A model generated the notes under the pieces. The model worked only from the letters and a program-made list of their open reading frames with translations. It ran no database searches and was not told the DNA's origin. The position numbers and the translations under genes were made by a program. DNA of 50,160 nt from an uncultured Alistipes sp. (GTDB lineage Bacteria > Bacteroidota > Bacteroidia > Bacteroidales > Rikenellaceae): assembly GCA_900770635.1 (NCBI GenBank), contig CAAGLB010000152.1, positions 1-50,160 of the forward strand. The letters run 5' to 3'. Below, piece by piece: positions 34,920 through 43,114 of the stretch (positions are counted from its first letter, which is position 1; every line of letters begins with the position of its first letter).

Positions 34920-35678
34920 TTACTTCTTCTTTGCACGGAGCTTGGTGATACCCTCGATAAAGCAGAGAGGGTGGGTTGGAGCACCTGGCAACCACAGGTC
35001 GACGTGGTACTTGTCCAAGAACTTGCGGTCGATGGCAGGGCTATCGGCATACAAGCCGCCCGATACAGCCTCTGAGCCGCAGACAACCAAGATCTTAGGC
35101 TCGGCGATAGAGTTATAGCATATATCCAGCGCCTCGGCCATGTTCGAGCTGATAGGGCCTGTGAGCACAAGACCGTCGGCATGGCGTGGTGAGGCGGTGA
35201 AGCCTACGCCATAGCGGCCGAAGTCGAAGTTTACGTTGCCCGTAGCACCGAGCTCCATCTCGATAGATGCGTCGCCACCTGCCGACACCTCACGTAGCTG
35301 CAATGCCTTGCCGAAGTACTTCGATATCTCGGGGCGAATGGCGCTTGTGTCGAACTTAGGAGCTGTCTGACCAGCCTTAACCACGAGGTCCTCACGGCGT
35401 GTTGCTGCAAGGCGGTGCTCGTTGGTAAACTTAATGTTGCGGGGTGCACACTTCTGACACTCGCCACAGAACAAGCAACGTCCCATGTCGAGCGTAAGAG
35501 GCTCGGTGGTGATAGCTTTCGTAGGGCATATCTTTGCGGCACGCTCCAAGTCTTGTTTGTCGTCTGTCTCGGTCAACAGCGGAAAACCACGAAACTCCTC
35601 TGTGAGAGTTACGCTATATAGGTCGGGAATATACTGCCAGCCGTGGCTACGCAGAATCTTTGCTTTTCCAAAAATCAT
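34920..35678 (-). CDS. HyfI/NuoB-like small subunit with fused ferredoxin domain, proximal-cluster cysteines lost
   Basis: 252 aa. Residues about 45-85 are a ferredoxin-like part with Cys51 (KICPTKAI) and Cys68, 71, 74 and 77 (CLFCGECQKC), enough for one 4Fe-4S cluster but not two. Residues about 125-245 follow the NuoB/hydrogenase small-subunit order: VSAGGDASIEME, ASPRHADGLVLTGP, VVCGSEAVSGG and LPGAPTHP. In the family these places hold the cluster cysteines (GSCNGC, GxCAxSGG, PGCPP); here all four are replaced. It is the last gene of the six-gene complex. A 143-bp gap with repeats separates it from the large-subunit gene. Confidence 0.85.
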   Translation of the reverse strand: MIFGKAKILRSHGWQYIPDLYSVTLTEEFRGFPLLTETDDKQDLERAAKICPTKAITTEPLTLDMGRCLFCGECQKCAPRNIKFTNEHRLAATRREDLVVKAGQTAPKFDTSAIRPEISKYFGKALQLREVSAGGDASIEMELGATGNVNFDFGRYGVGFTASPRHADGLVLTGPISSNMAEALDICYNSIAEPKILVVCGSEAVSGGLYADSPAIDRKFLDKYHVDLWLPGAPTHPLCFIEGITKLRAKKK

Positions 35679-35704
35679 AGTCTACAAATTTAAAACCTTA
35701 AATG

Positions 35705-35820
35705 CGAAGGGCGGCGAGATCCTTCACTAACGTTCAGGATGACAATGAAGATGTTACTCTTTACTAATTACTCATTGCTAATTTCACTTTTCGCCTTTCA
35801 CCTTTAACTTTTCACCTTAG
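35705..35820. repeat. Dispersed repeats inside the Hyf-like operon
   Basis: On the minus strand, right after the large-subunit stop, comes AAGGTGAAAAGTTAAAGGTG-type sequence, then GTAATTAGTAAAGAG. It is followed by GTCATCCTGAACGTTAGTG (35743-35725), a half copy of the element found at 23095-23190. No gene is here. Confidence 0.65.
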
Positions 35821-35821
35821 A

Positions 35822-37336
35822 TTATAGGTCGTGACCGCAGTACGACAAATTGAAACTCTTGTTGTTGATAGGGAAGTCCGAAATGCCCTCCGAGCGTACG
35901 GCGATAGCCAAGCCGAGCCAGTTGTGCACACTTGGATCCTTGACCTTGTACTTTACGATGCGGCCCTCGCTGTTGGTGAGTGCTACATGGCAAATCTCGC
36001 CACGCCAGCCCTCAATAAGCGAGAATGATAGTGAGTCGGCTTTAAGCTCAGCATCGTATTGTGGCGCACGCAACTTAGCCGCTGGCTTGTAGCCCTTGAG
36101 GGTATTGAGCACATAGTCGGCACTCTGCAACACCTCGTCGAGGCGTGTCATGAGGCGTGACATCACGTCGCCATGACTCTTAACCACTGGCTCGTGCTTA
36201 AGCTCTGTGGCGTAGTAGCCCGATGGGTGTGACGCACGAATATCTCGCTTGAGGTTGCTCGAGCGTGCTGCCATGCCCACACCACCAATGCGTTGCATCT
36301 CCTCGGTAGGCACAAGGCCACACTGCTCGAAACGTGCAAGTAGGGTGTTGTCGCCGAGGATATCCTCACGAAGCTCGTTGTAGCGACGACGTACGTCGGT
36401 AATATTCTTGCGAATAAGCTCAATCTTCTCGGCGGTGAGAGGGTGGTTAGTGCCGAATGGGCGAATCATGCTCTTGCCAAAGCGGTTACCACACCATGCC
36501 TGAGTGGTGTTGATTGTAACGGTACGCAGTGCCTCGCATGCCACCTGATAGAGCTGGAAGCCGATGTCGGTAGCCAAGGCTCCTGTGTCGGCGATGTGCA
36601 TAGCTATACGCTCAAGCTCGAGGGCAATCATGCGCTCCAACTTAAGCTCCTCGTCAATAGGCTCTGAGCCAAGCTTCTCGACAAGCTCGGCGTAGGCTGT
36701 GGCGTGACCTATGGCTGTGTCGCCAGCGATAGACTCCGAGATGAGCGTCTGGCGTAGCTTATTATCATCACGCACCATCTCGCTCTCAACGCCACGGTGC
36801 TGGTAGCCAAGGGCAATCTCGAGGTGGAGCACCTGCTCGCCATTACATATAAAGCGGAAGGCACCTGGCTCGATGATACCTGCGTGGATAGGGCCTACGT
36901 TAACCTCGTGTAGCTCGTCGCCCTCCATCTGGTAGAATGGGTAGCTATCCATCGTAGACTCACGGTTGCGTCTGTCGTGTGAGAAGCGCAAGGGCTTGAG
37001 CCATGGGTGGTTGTTGAAAGGTATGCCATAGAGCTCGTACATCTCACGCTCGAAGGGGTGGAACTGAGCATGCAAAGCTGTAAGCGATGCAAGACCACGA
37101 GTGTAGTAGTCGGGCACGAACGACGAGATAAGCACCTCGCCACTTAGGTCGTCGAGAACTATGAGGTAGAACTTCAAGCCCATCTCATGCTCGGTGGCAA
37201 AGTAGTGAGCCACATGGTAGCGGCTGTCGTTCATGCGCTCGGCGAGGTCGTTGTATAGCTCCGTATAGTCGACAACGGGGATATCCTTAATTGCGACTGC
37301 CGAGGCGGTATTATGTGTTATATAGTATAGTTTCAT
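35822..37336 (-). CDS. HyfG-like large subunit (NuoC-NuoD fusion), NiFe cysteines lost
   Basis: About 504 aa from the ATG at 37336 (MKLYYITHN); a TTG four codons upstream overlaps the previous gene and is less likely. Residues about 1-130 are NuoC-like (HPFEREMYELYGIPFNNHP). From about 140 it is NuoD/HycE-like (HEVNVGPIHAGIIEPGAFRF, LEIALGYQHRGVE). The first NiFe motif (RxCGxC) is SIAGDT at about 202-207, and the C-terminal one (DPCxxC) is NLSYCGHDL. So the NiFe ligands are not present, as in energy-converting-hydrogenase-related (Ehr) complexes, and no hydrogenase activity is expected. Confidence 0.87.
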   Translation of the reverse strand: MKLYYITHNTASAVAIKDIPVVDYTELYNDLAERMNDSRYHVAHYFATEHEMGLKFYLIVLDDLSGEVLISSFVPDYYTRGLASLTALHAQFHPFEREMYELYGIPFNNHPWLKPLRFSHDRRNRESTMDSYPFYQMEGDELHEVNVGPIHAGIIEPGAFRFICNGEQVLHLEIALGYQHRGVESEMVRDDNKLRQTLISESIAGDTAIGHATAYAELVEKLGSEPIDEELKLERMIALELERIAMHIADTGALATDIGFQLYQVACEALRTVTINTTQAWCGNRFGKSMIRPFGTNHPLTAEKIELIRKNITDVRRRYNELREDILGDNTLLARFEQCGLVPTEEMQRIGGVGMAARSSNLKRDIRASHPSGYYATELKHEPVVKSHGDVMSRLMTRLDEVLQSADYVLNTLKGYKPAAKLRAPQYDAELKADSLSFSLIEGWRGEICHVALTNSEGRIVKYKVKDPSVHNWLGLAIAVRSEGISDFPINNKSFNLSYCGHDL

Positions 37337-37340
37337 GGTT

Positions 37341-38753
37341 CTATCCAAGGTTTACGATTGTGTCAATAGCATTCTTCAAAACTTCGGGTTGCCATAGGCC
37401 AATGATGATGGCAACGATAAGAAGCACGGCTGCCGAATATGATAGTCGGCGATTAACCTCTGATAGGTGCAACGTATCCTGATTTGAGTGGTAGCTAAGG
37501 CGTAGTGAGCGTGACCAGATGTTGTAGATGACAACGCACATTAGTATGAGCATTGCCACTAACAACCACCAGCTGCCCACCGACACAATCTCGCTAAATA
37601 TCATAATCTCCGATACAAAGAATGGCGATGGTGGGAAGGCCAACAACACGAGTGTGCCCACGATAAAGCCGATAGCGCCCACCTTATTGATGCTTAGGTA
37701 GTTACCTATGCGGTTGATGCTATAGCTGTCGTAGATGTGGCGCATGATGCCTATCTGGTAGAACATCGAGCTCTTGATAAGCGTGTGGCATACAACGTGG
37801 AACACTGCAGCCCACAATGCTACGCCGCCAATACCCATACCTATAGCCACGATACCCATGTTCTCGACCGTAGAGTACGACATAAATCGTTTGTAGTTGT
37901 TGGTGCGGCGCAGGAACATAGCACCCACAGCCAACGACAAGATACCGATAAGAATAAGGACGTGGCGTGCCCACGCAAATACCTCGCCCGCCGAGGCATA
38001 GAGGGTGTATATGCGCATGATAGATACGAAGCCCGCATTTACCAACGCCGTAGAGATATATGCCGAAGTTGGGGCAGGGGCTGCATAGTTAGCATCGACA
38101 CCAACGGTGTAGAGAGGGAAAATCTCCATCTTACAGCTATAACCTACGACGATAAGCAAGAATGCCACTTTGAGGTATAGCGGATTACCATTGGCAATAA
38201 CCTCTTTGAGCGATGCGTAGTCCAACGAGCCATGCTCGGCAACGGTCGAGAGGAGCAAGATGCCGAGGTATGCCATGGCGATACCTGTCGAGCATACGAA
38301 GATATACTTCCATGTAGCCTCCAACGACTGCTCCCACTCACGGTGGTATATGAGTCCTGCCGAGCAGATTGTAGTGGCCTCCAAGAATACCCATGTCATG
38401 GCCACGTTGTCCGAATAGTAGACACATGTGATGGCTACTGCAAGGAGCATGAGTAGGATGTAATATACCTTATACGAACGTGTTGTAACGTTCTCGGCTT
38501 TGAGGTATGATGCTGAGTGTAGGAGCGTGAAGCCCAGCACCGCAGTCATCAGAATGTGGAAGAGGATAGCCATAGTGTCGGCACGAAATACCGAGAGCAT
38601 GACGCAGTCGACTTTGTTGAGCACGAAGACAAGAGCTATGCTTGCTGCCTGTGCTACGACAAAGAGCGCAGATACGATGTTTGATGCTCGCTCGCTACGT
38701 AGAACGAGGGGCAAAACAGCTAAAAGCAGTGATACGAGTAGATATATAAGCAT
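37341..38753 (-). CDS. HyfF-like membrane subunit (MrpD/NuoN-type ion channel)
   Basis: 470 aa, about 13-14 membrane segments. The channel Glu is in TWVFLEATTICSA and the Lys in GYSCKMEIFPLYTVGVDANY. APAPTSAYISTALVNAG is the broken-helix region typical of Mrp-type antiporter-like subunits, and NYKRFMSYSTVENMG is also typical. It is expected to move H+ or Na+ across the inner membrane. It ends 4 bp before the large-subunit start and begins 4 bp after the HyfE-like gene. Confidence 0.87.
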   Translation of the reverse strand: MLIYLLVSLLLAVLPLVLRSERASNIVSALFVVAQAASIALVFVLNKVDCVMLSVFRADTMAILFHILMTAVLGFTLLHSASYLKAENVTTRSYKVYYILLMLLAVAITCVYYSDNVAMTWVFLEATTICSAGLIYHREWEQSLEATWKYIFVCSTGIAMAYLGILLLSTVAEHGSLDYASLKEVIANGNPLYLKVAFLLIVVGYSCKMEIFPLYTVGVDANYAAPAPTSAYISTALVNAGFVSIMRIYTLYASAGEVFAWARHVLILIGILSLAVGAMFLRRTNNYKRFMSYSTVENMGIVAIGMGIGGVALWAAVFHVVCHTLIKSSMFYQIGIMRHIYDSYSINRIGNYLSINKVGAIGFIVGTLVLLAFPPSPFFVSEIMIFSEIVSVGSWWLLVAMLILMCVVIYNIWSRSLRLSYHSNQDTLHLSEVNRRLSYSAAVLLIVAIIIGLWQPEVLKNAIDTIVNLG

Positions 38754-38757
38754 AGGG

Positions 38758-39384
38758 TTAATCTTTTATCGAGGTTAGTGCTTCAGAATCATCGGTGTGC
38801 ATATCGTCATCCAAGCGGCGAAGGAAGACACCGAGGATAAGTATCGAAACGAGGATATCGAGCATGATAGCAAGGTTGATAAGTATTGGGAACTCAACAC
38901 CGATAGCCATCGAGAAGAGGAATACGCCATTTTCGATAACAAGGAAGCCGCATAGGTGGGCGAAGATACGCTTACGCAAGACGATGAGGATGAGTCCCGA
39001 GAGCAAGGCGTAGAGTGCCACGCCGAAGAATATCATGTCGGTGCGGTTGTCGGCCATGTAGTAGGTTATTGTGCAGCTTGCCACAAGTGCCAATATCGAC
39101 ATTACCAACGCTCCAAACTGTGTTGATGCCGAGTGTATGCGATTAATCTTTGTCTTGTGAATAACCTGCAACAATATTGCAGGAATTACAATAGCCTTGA
39201 ACACCAACGTCTCGACAACGATGAAACTGAGCTCCACAGGGTGGAACGAGTGTAGGCGTGCCATAGCTATGCCAAAGAGGAGAAGTCCCTGAATGGCAAG
39301 GATTGTTGTGTGTGTGCGAAAACGGTCAGCTATCGACAAATAGATGAGCGTGAGCACATATAGTATAATAAGTGATAGTATCAT
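38758..39384 (-). CDS. HyfE-like membrane subunit (NuoK-related)
   Basis: 208 aa, about six or seven membrane segments. The segment FPILINLAIMLDILVSILIL and HLCGFLVIENGVFLFSMAIG match HyfE/NuoK-type subunits, with the membrane Glu in VIENGVF. The C-terminal tail is acidic. It sits between HyfC-like and HyfF-like genes with short gaps (12 and 4 bp). Confidence 0.85.
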   Translation of the reverse strand: MILSLIILYVLTLIYLSIADRFRTHTTILAIQGLLLFGIAMARLHSFHPVELSFIVVETLVFKAIVIPAILLQVIHKTKINRIHSASTQFGALVMSILALVASCTITYYMADNRTDMIFFGVALYALLSGLILIVLRKRIFAHLCGFLVIENGVFLFSMAIGVEFPILINLAIMLDILVSILILGVFLRRLDDDMHTDDSEALTSIKD

Positions 39385-39396
39385 AGTTGTTAGCTC

Positions 39397-40314
39397 TTAG
39401 ATGTCGATGTTTTGATAGAGGAGGAAGCCTGTGAGTAGCACCAGTGCTGACATAGCCACGATGGTGAGTATGTAGGTGATGTTGCGTGATAGCTTGTTGC
39501 GAGCACGTAGCGACTCGATACAGCCTATGGTGATGCCTGTGCCAAGGATTGCCAACGGAGTGGCAAACTCCCAGTGGAAGCATAGGGCGACAGACACGGC
39601 ATTTGCGGCGATAACTGCCCAGATAGCATTCTTCAACCAGCCAGCAATATTGATCATCGCAAGGTCGATGCCCGAGTAGTCGAGGCACATAACCTCGTGA
39701 ATCATCGTAAGCTCGAGGTGGGTGCGTGGATCGTCAACAGGTACACGTCCCGACTCGATGATCATGATGATGAGGAATACGTAGGCCAACAACAACATGA
39801 CGATGGTCACATTAGGGCCAAGCTCCTGAGCCGTAGAGAATATGTCGGCAAACGACGAGTAACCGCAGAAGAGGGCGAGTGTGGCAAGGCCCATCATGAG
39901 TGCTGGCTCGACAAGTGCGCCATACAACGCCTCACGTGCAGCACCCATACCCTCGAACGAGCTACCTGTGTCGAGTGCGGCAAGCACGATGGCAACACGG
40001 GCTAAGCCGAGGAGGTATGCCACAAATATTATGTCGCCATGAAACGACAACACAGGCTCGAGGTCGGCAATAGGGATAAACAGAAAGGCTACAACAGCAG
40101 CACCAAGATAGACACATGGGGCTATGCGAAATAGAGCTGTAGTGGTGGGTGAATATACCGCACCCTTGCTAAGCATCAGGCGTGCGTTATATACGTGCTG
40201 AAAGAAGCGGATGCCCTTGCGGCCAGCAAGTATAGCACGTGTACGATTGATGACACCCGTAATCGAGAGCGCCACAACAATCATAAGCAGTGTGTTAAGT
40301 AGTTTTATCAACAT
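39397..40314 (-). CDS. HyfC-like membrane subunit (NuoH-related)
   Basis: 305 aa, eight or so membrane segments. Diagnostic loops are DTGSSFEGMGAAREA and ESGRVPVDDPRTHLELTMIHE, the acidic loop that in complex I lies next to the quinone site and in group 4 hydrogenases links the soluble arm to the membrane arm. These are well conserved, so the coupling path into the membrane looks intact even though the soluble subunits lost their metal ligands. Confidence 0.9.
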   Translation of the reverse strand: MLIKLLNTLLMIVVALSITGVINRTRAILAGRKGIRFFQHVYNARLMLSKGAVYSPTTTALFRIAPCVYLGAAVVAFLFIPIADLEPVLSFHGDIIFVAYLLGLARVAIVLAALDTGSSFEGMGAAREALYGALVEPALMMGLATLALFCGYSSFADIFSTAQELGPNVTIVMLLLAYVFLIIMIIESGRVPVDDPRTHLELTMIHEVMCLDYSGIDLAMINIAGWLKNAIWAVIAANAVSVALCFHWEFATPLAILGTGITIGCIESLRARNKLSRNITYILTIVAMSALVLLTGFLLYQNIDI

Positions 40315-40335
40315 ACAATCTTCGATTTTACGGGT

Positions 40336-42321
40336 TTACAATATGCCAAACATTGTCAATATGAGTACGGCAATTAGGAATACGAGGGCAAATGTGATGT
40401 AGTTGTTCACACGTCCTGTGCGCAGACGCATAACAAACTCGTTGATGCTGTGCATCATCTTCACCCATAGCTGGCCCAACAAAGAGTCAACCTTATCCTT
40501 GTGTACAACTTTGTAGTTGTGCTCCGAAGGGAATATCTCGCCCTTGTCCACCGAGCGACCGTCTACCATATCCTTCATAAGTGGGCGACCAATGTTCTCA
40601 AGACCCTCAGAGAATGACTCGCCAGTGTACTGCATGCGTGTGTTTGGCGCCGTGAAGCCACAACCCCATGTAGGGCCGCTCTCAATCTTGCGCTTTTGCT
40701 GTGCACGATATTTCATCACAAAGAGCAGCGCAACAACCAAGATGAGTATTACGCACACGATGCTTAGGCTGGTGAGCGTTGGGGTAAATGCTGCTATGGC
40801 TGCGGCACTGTTAGCACCTGTAACAGCCTCGGCAACAAGAGCAATAGGACGTATTGCATACTGAGGAAGTAGGCCTATGCCAAGGATGAAGATTGCAGGT
40901 ATGGCCATCGCTGCAATGCGCTGGTTGTCAACCTCGGTACACTCAGCAACATGGTGCGAACGTGGCGAGCCGAGGAATACAACGCCGTAGAGCTTTGTGA
41001 AGGCCAAAACCACGATACCACCAATGAGCGATAGGGCGATGATGCCACCAATAGCGTATAGCACCTCGTGGCCGTCGCTCACGCCGTTGAACATGCCGAT
41101 GTAGATCAACAACTCCGACACGAAGCCATTGAGCGGAGGTAGGGCGCAGATGGCCACCGTAGCAAACATCATGAGTATTGCCGTTACGGGCATGTGCTTG
41201 GCCAGGCCTCCCATCTGGTTCATTGCCGTAGTGTGCATCTTCGAGTAGACGTTACCTGCCGAGAAGAAGAGCATCGACTTAAACAATGAGTGGTTGACAA
41301 TGTGTAGCAGCGCTCCGCACATGCCGCACATGCCAATGAGGTTGCTACCTGCGGCATGACCTACTGCTGCAACACCCAAGCCGATGAGTATCACACCAAT
41401 ATTCTCGATACTTGAGTATGCCAACAAGCGCTTTATGTCGTTCTGCATGGCTGCGAATATCACACCCCAAAGGCCTGTCACAATGCCCGATAGTAGGACG
41501 ATGAGGCCGATGGTGTAGAGCAGCTCGGTGTTGTGGTCGATGCCCTGCATAAGGCGCAAGATGCCATAGACACCCGTCTTGATCATCACGCCCGACATGA
41601 TTGCCGATACGTGTGATGGTGCTGCGGGGTGGGCCTCAGGCAACCAGATGTGCATAGGAAACAAGCCCGCCTTCATGCCAAAGCCGATGAACAGAATCAC
41701 GAATAGTGGTAGTGGCGCTGCCACCTTGAAGTAGCACTCCACAGCGGCGAAGTTTGCCGAGCCTGTGACGTTGTGCAACATGACAAATCCTGCTACCAAG
41801 AACATGAAGCCTATGTGCATCATTACCAGGTAGTTGAGGGCTGCACGTCGCACCTCGTGGCGCTCTGCCTCAAAGAGTATGAGGATAAACGAGGCGATTG
41901 TCATCAGCTCCCACGAGAAGAGGAACGAGAAGCCGCCACTCGTAGCCACAACAAGCATCATCGACACCACTAAAAGCACAAGGGCTGTGTAGTGTAGCGA
42001 GATGTGTGTTGCTGTGAATCGCTCTAAGTAGCCGCCGACATAGCCTCGTGAGTAGAGTACTGTGGCAACCGAAGCTATCGCAATGATAGCGAGAAATAGC
42101 GCTGAGATGCCATCTACAACGATGTGCTCTGTGCCAAAGAGAGCGGTGCTAAACGTGGTGATGTGAACCTCGCCCACGAGCAGTGCCTTGATCGATAGCG
42201 CTATGGCACCGATGGCAGCTGCCGATATGAGGGCTGTTGCCACCCACACCTTAGTGCGCTTAGGCACCACAAAAAGGAGTACGATGGCAAGTGCTGCTGC
42301 CAGTAACGTCAATAAGTGCAT
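40336..42321 (-). CDS. HyfB-like membrane subunit (NuoL/MrpA-type ion channel)
   Basis: 661 aa, about 16 membrane segments. The channel Glu is in LFSWELMTIASF and the Lys in GFGMKAGLFPMHIWLPEAHP. APSHVSAIMSGVMIKTGVYG is the broken-helix region. The C-terminal part has the HyfB signature WGCGFTAPNTRMQYTGESFS. It is the first gene of the six-gene complex (order B-C-E-F-G-I) and starts 32 bp after the rsmE stop, so it is probably transcribed with rsmE. Confidence 0.9.
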   Translation of the reverse strand: MHLLTLLAAALAIVLLFVVPKRTKVWVATALISAAAIGAIALSIKALLVGEVHITTFSTALFGTEHIVVDGISALFLAIIAIASVATVLYSRGYVGGYLERFTATHISLHYTALVLLVVSMMLVVATSGGFSFLFSWELMTIASFILILFEAERHEVRRAALNYLVMMHIGFMFLVAGFVMLHNVTGSANFAAVECYFKVAAPLPLFVILFIGFGMKAGLFPMHIWLPEAHPAAPSHVSAIMSGVMIKTGVYGILRLMQGIDHNTELLYTIGLIVLLSGIVTGLWGVIFAAMQNDIKRLLAYSSIENIGVILIGLGVAAVGHAAGSNLIGMCGMCGALLHIVNHSLFKSMLFFSAGNVYSKMHTTAMNQMGGLAKHMPVTAILMMFATVAICALPPLNGFVSELLIYIGMFNGVSDGHEVLYAIGGIIALSLIGGIVVLAFTKLYGVVFLGSPRSHHVAECTEVDNQRIAAMAIPAIFILGIGLLPQYAIRPIALVAEAVTGANSAAAIAAFTPTLTSLSIVCVILILVVALLFVMKYRAQQKRKIESGPTWGCGFTAPNTRMQYTGESFSEGLENIGRPLMKDMVDGRSVDKGEIFPSEHNYKVVHKDKVDSLLGQLWVKMMHSINEFVMRLRTGRVNNYITFALVFLIAVLILTMFGIL

Positions 42322-42353
42322 AATTTAATGTTTATTGGGTAGTAATCAGTTAA

Positions 42354-43064
42354 TTACAGTTTGTTAATAGTTGCCGTAACCACCGTTGCCACAAGGGCTG
42401 CTGTCTCGGTGCGTAGTCGCTCCTTGCCCAGCGATATTGCCTTGAAGCCATTTTGCTCGGCAAAGATAATCTCTTCTGGCGAAAAATCACCCTCTGGGCC
42501 GATTAAAATTAGTGTGTTGCCCCCTTTTTTTATCAATTTGCCGAGATACTCCCTATTGCCAAACTCCGAATTGCAGTGCGCAATAAACTTATCGCCGTCG
42601 AAGGGCATGGCGACAAGCTGGCGGAATGTGGTCATCGAATGAAGCGTTGGGTGGTAGGCTTTGAGCGACTGCTTCACGGCCGAGGTTATCACTCGCTCCT
42701 CACGCTCGTGCTTAATCTCCTTACGCTCACTATGCTCGCAGAGGAGCGGATATATCTCCGAAATACCAACTTCTGTGGCTTTTTCTAAAAACCATTCGAG
42801 CCTGTCGATATTTTTTGTTGGGGCTATGGCAACGGTCAAATTGTAGGGTAGTTTTTCGAATTCGTGGATGGTGTCTATGACCTCTACTGTACAGCGTTTT
42901 ACGTTGTCATCCACGATCTTACAGCGATGCATGGCGCCTCGTCCATCGGTTATGTGAAGCTCGTCGCCACAACCCATTCTGAGCACTCTGATGCAGTGCT
43001 TCGACTCCTCCTCCGAGAGGGTATAACGGGGTAAAGTTATTTCTGGTGCGTAAAATAGTTGCAT
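42354..43064 (-). CDS. rsmE: 16S rRNA m3U1498 methyltransferase
   Basis: 236 aa, normal for RsmE. N-terminal PUA-like part (HCIRVLRMGCGDELHITDG), then the SPOUT knot: WFLEKATEVGISEIYPLL, LILIGPEGDFSPEE and AISLGKERLRTETAA. It methylates N3 of U1498 in 16S rRNA. It probably leads the transcript of the Hyf-like genes, and it diverges from the M3 peptidase gene across a palindromic promoter. Confidence 0.93.
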   Translation of the reverse strand: MQLFYAPEITLPRYTLSEEESKHCIRVLRMGCGDELHITDGRGAMHRCKIVDDNVKRCTVEVIDTIHEFEKLPYNLTVAIAPTKNIDRLEWFLEKATEVGISEIYPLLCEHSERKEIKHEREERVITSAVKQSLKAYHPTLHSMTTFRQLVAMPFDGDKFIAHCNSEFGNREYLGKLIKKGGNTLILIGPEGDFSPEEIIFAEQNGFKAISLGKERLRTETAALVATVVTATINKL

Positions 43065-43081
43065 TACTTCTATAATTTTGT

Positions 43082-43097
43082 TAACTTTGCAAAGTTA
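43082..43097. promoter_or_regulatory. Palindromic divergent -7 boxes, rsmE and M3 peptidase
   Basis: TTAACTTTGCAAAGTTAA (43081-43098) is a perfect palindrome. It gives TAACTTTG on the plus strand (43082-43089) and on the minus strand (43097-43090), each about 25 nt from its ATG. A weak -33 (GTTG, 43058-43061) exists for the plus direction. Confidence 0.65.
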
Positions 43098-43114
43098 ATT
43101 AAAATATATCATAG

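Noticed and set aside
34920..42321. Functional group 4 NiFe hydrogenase or respiratory complex I
   Set aside because: NiFe ligands and proximal cluster ligands are missing, and the Nuo A, E, F and G subunits are absent, so neither name is supported.
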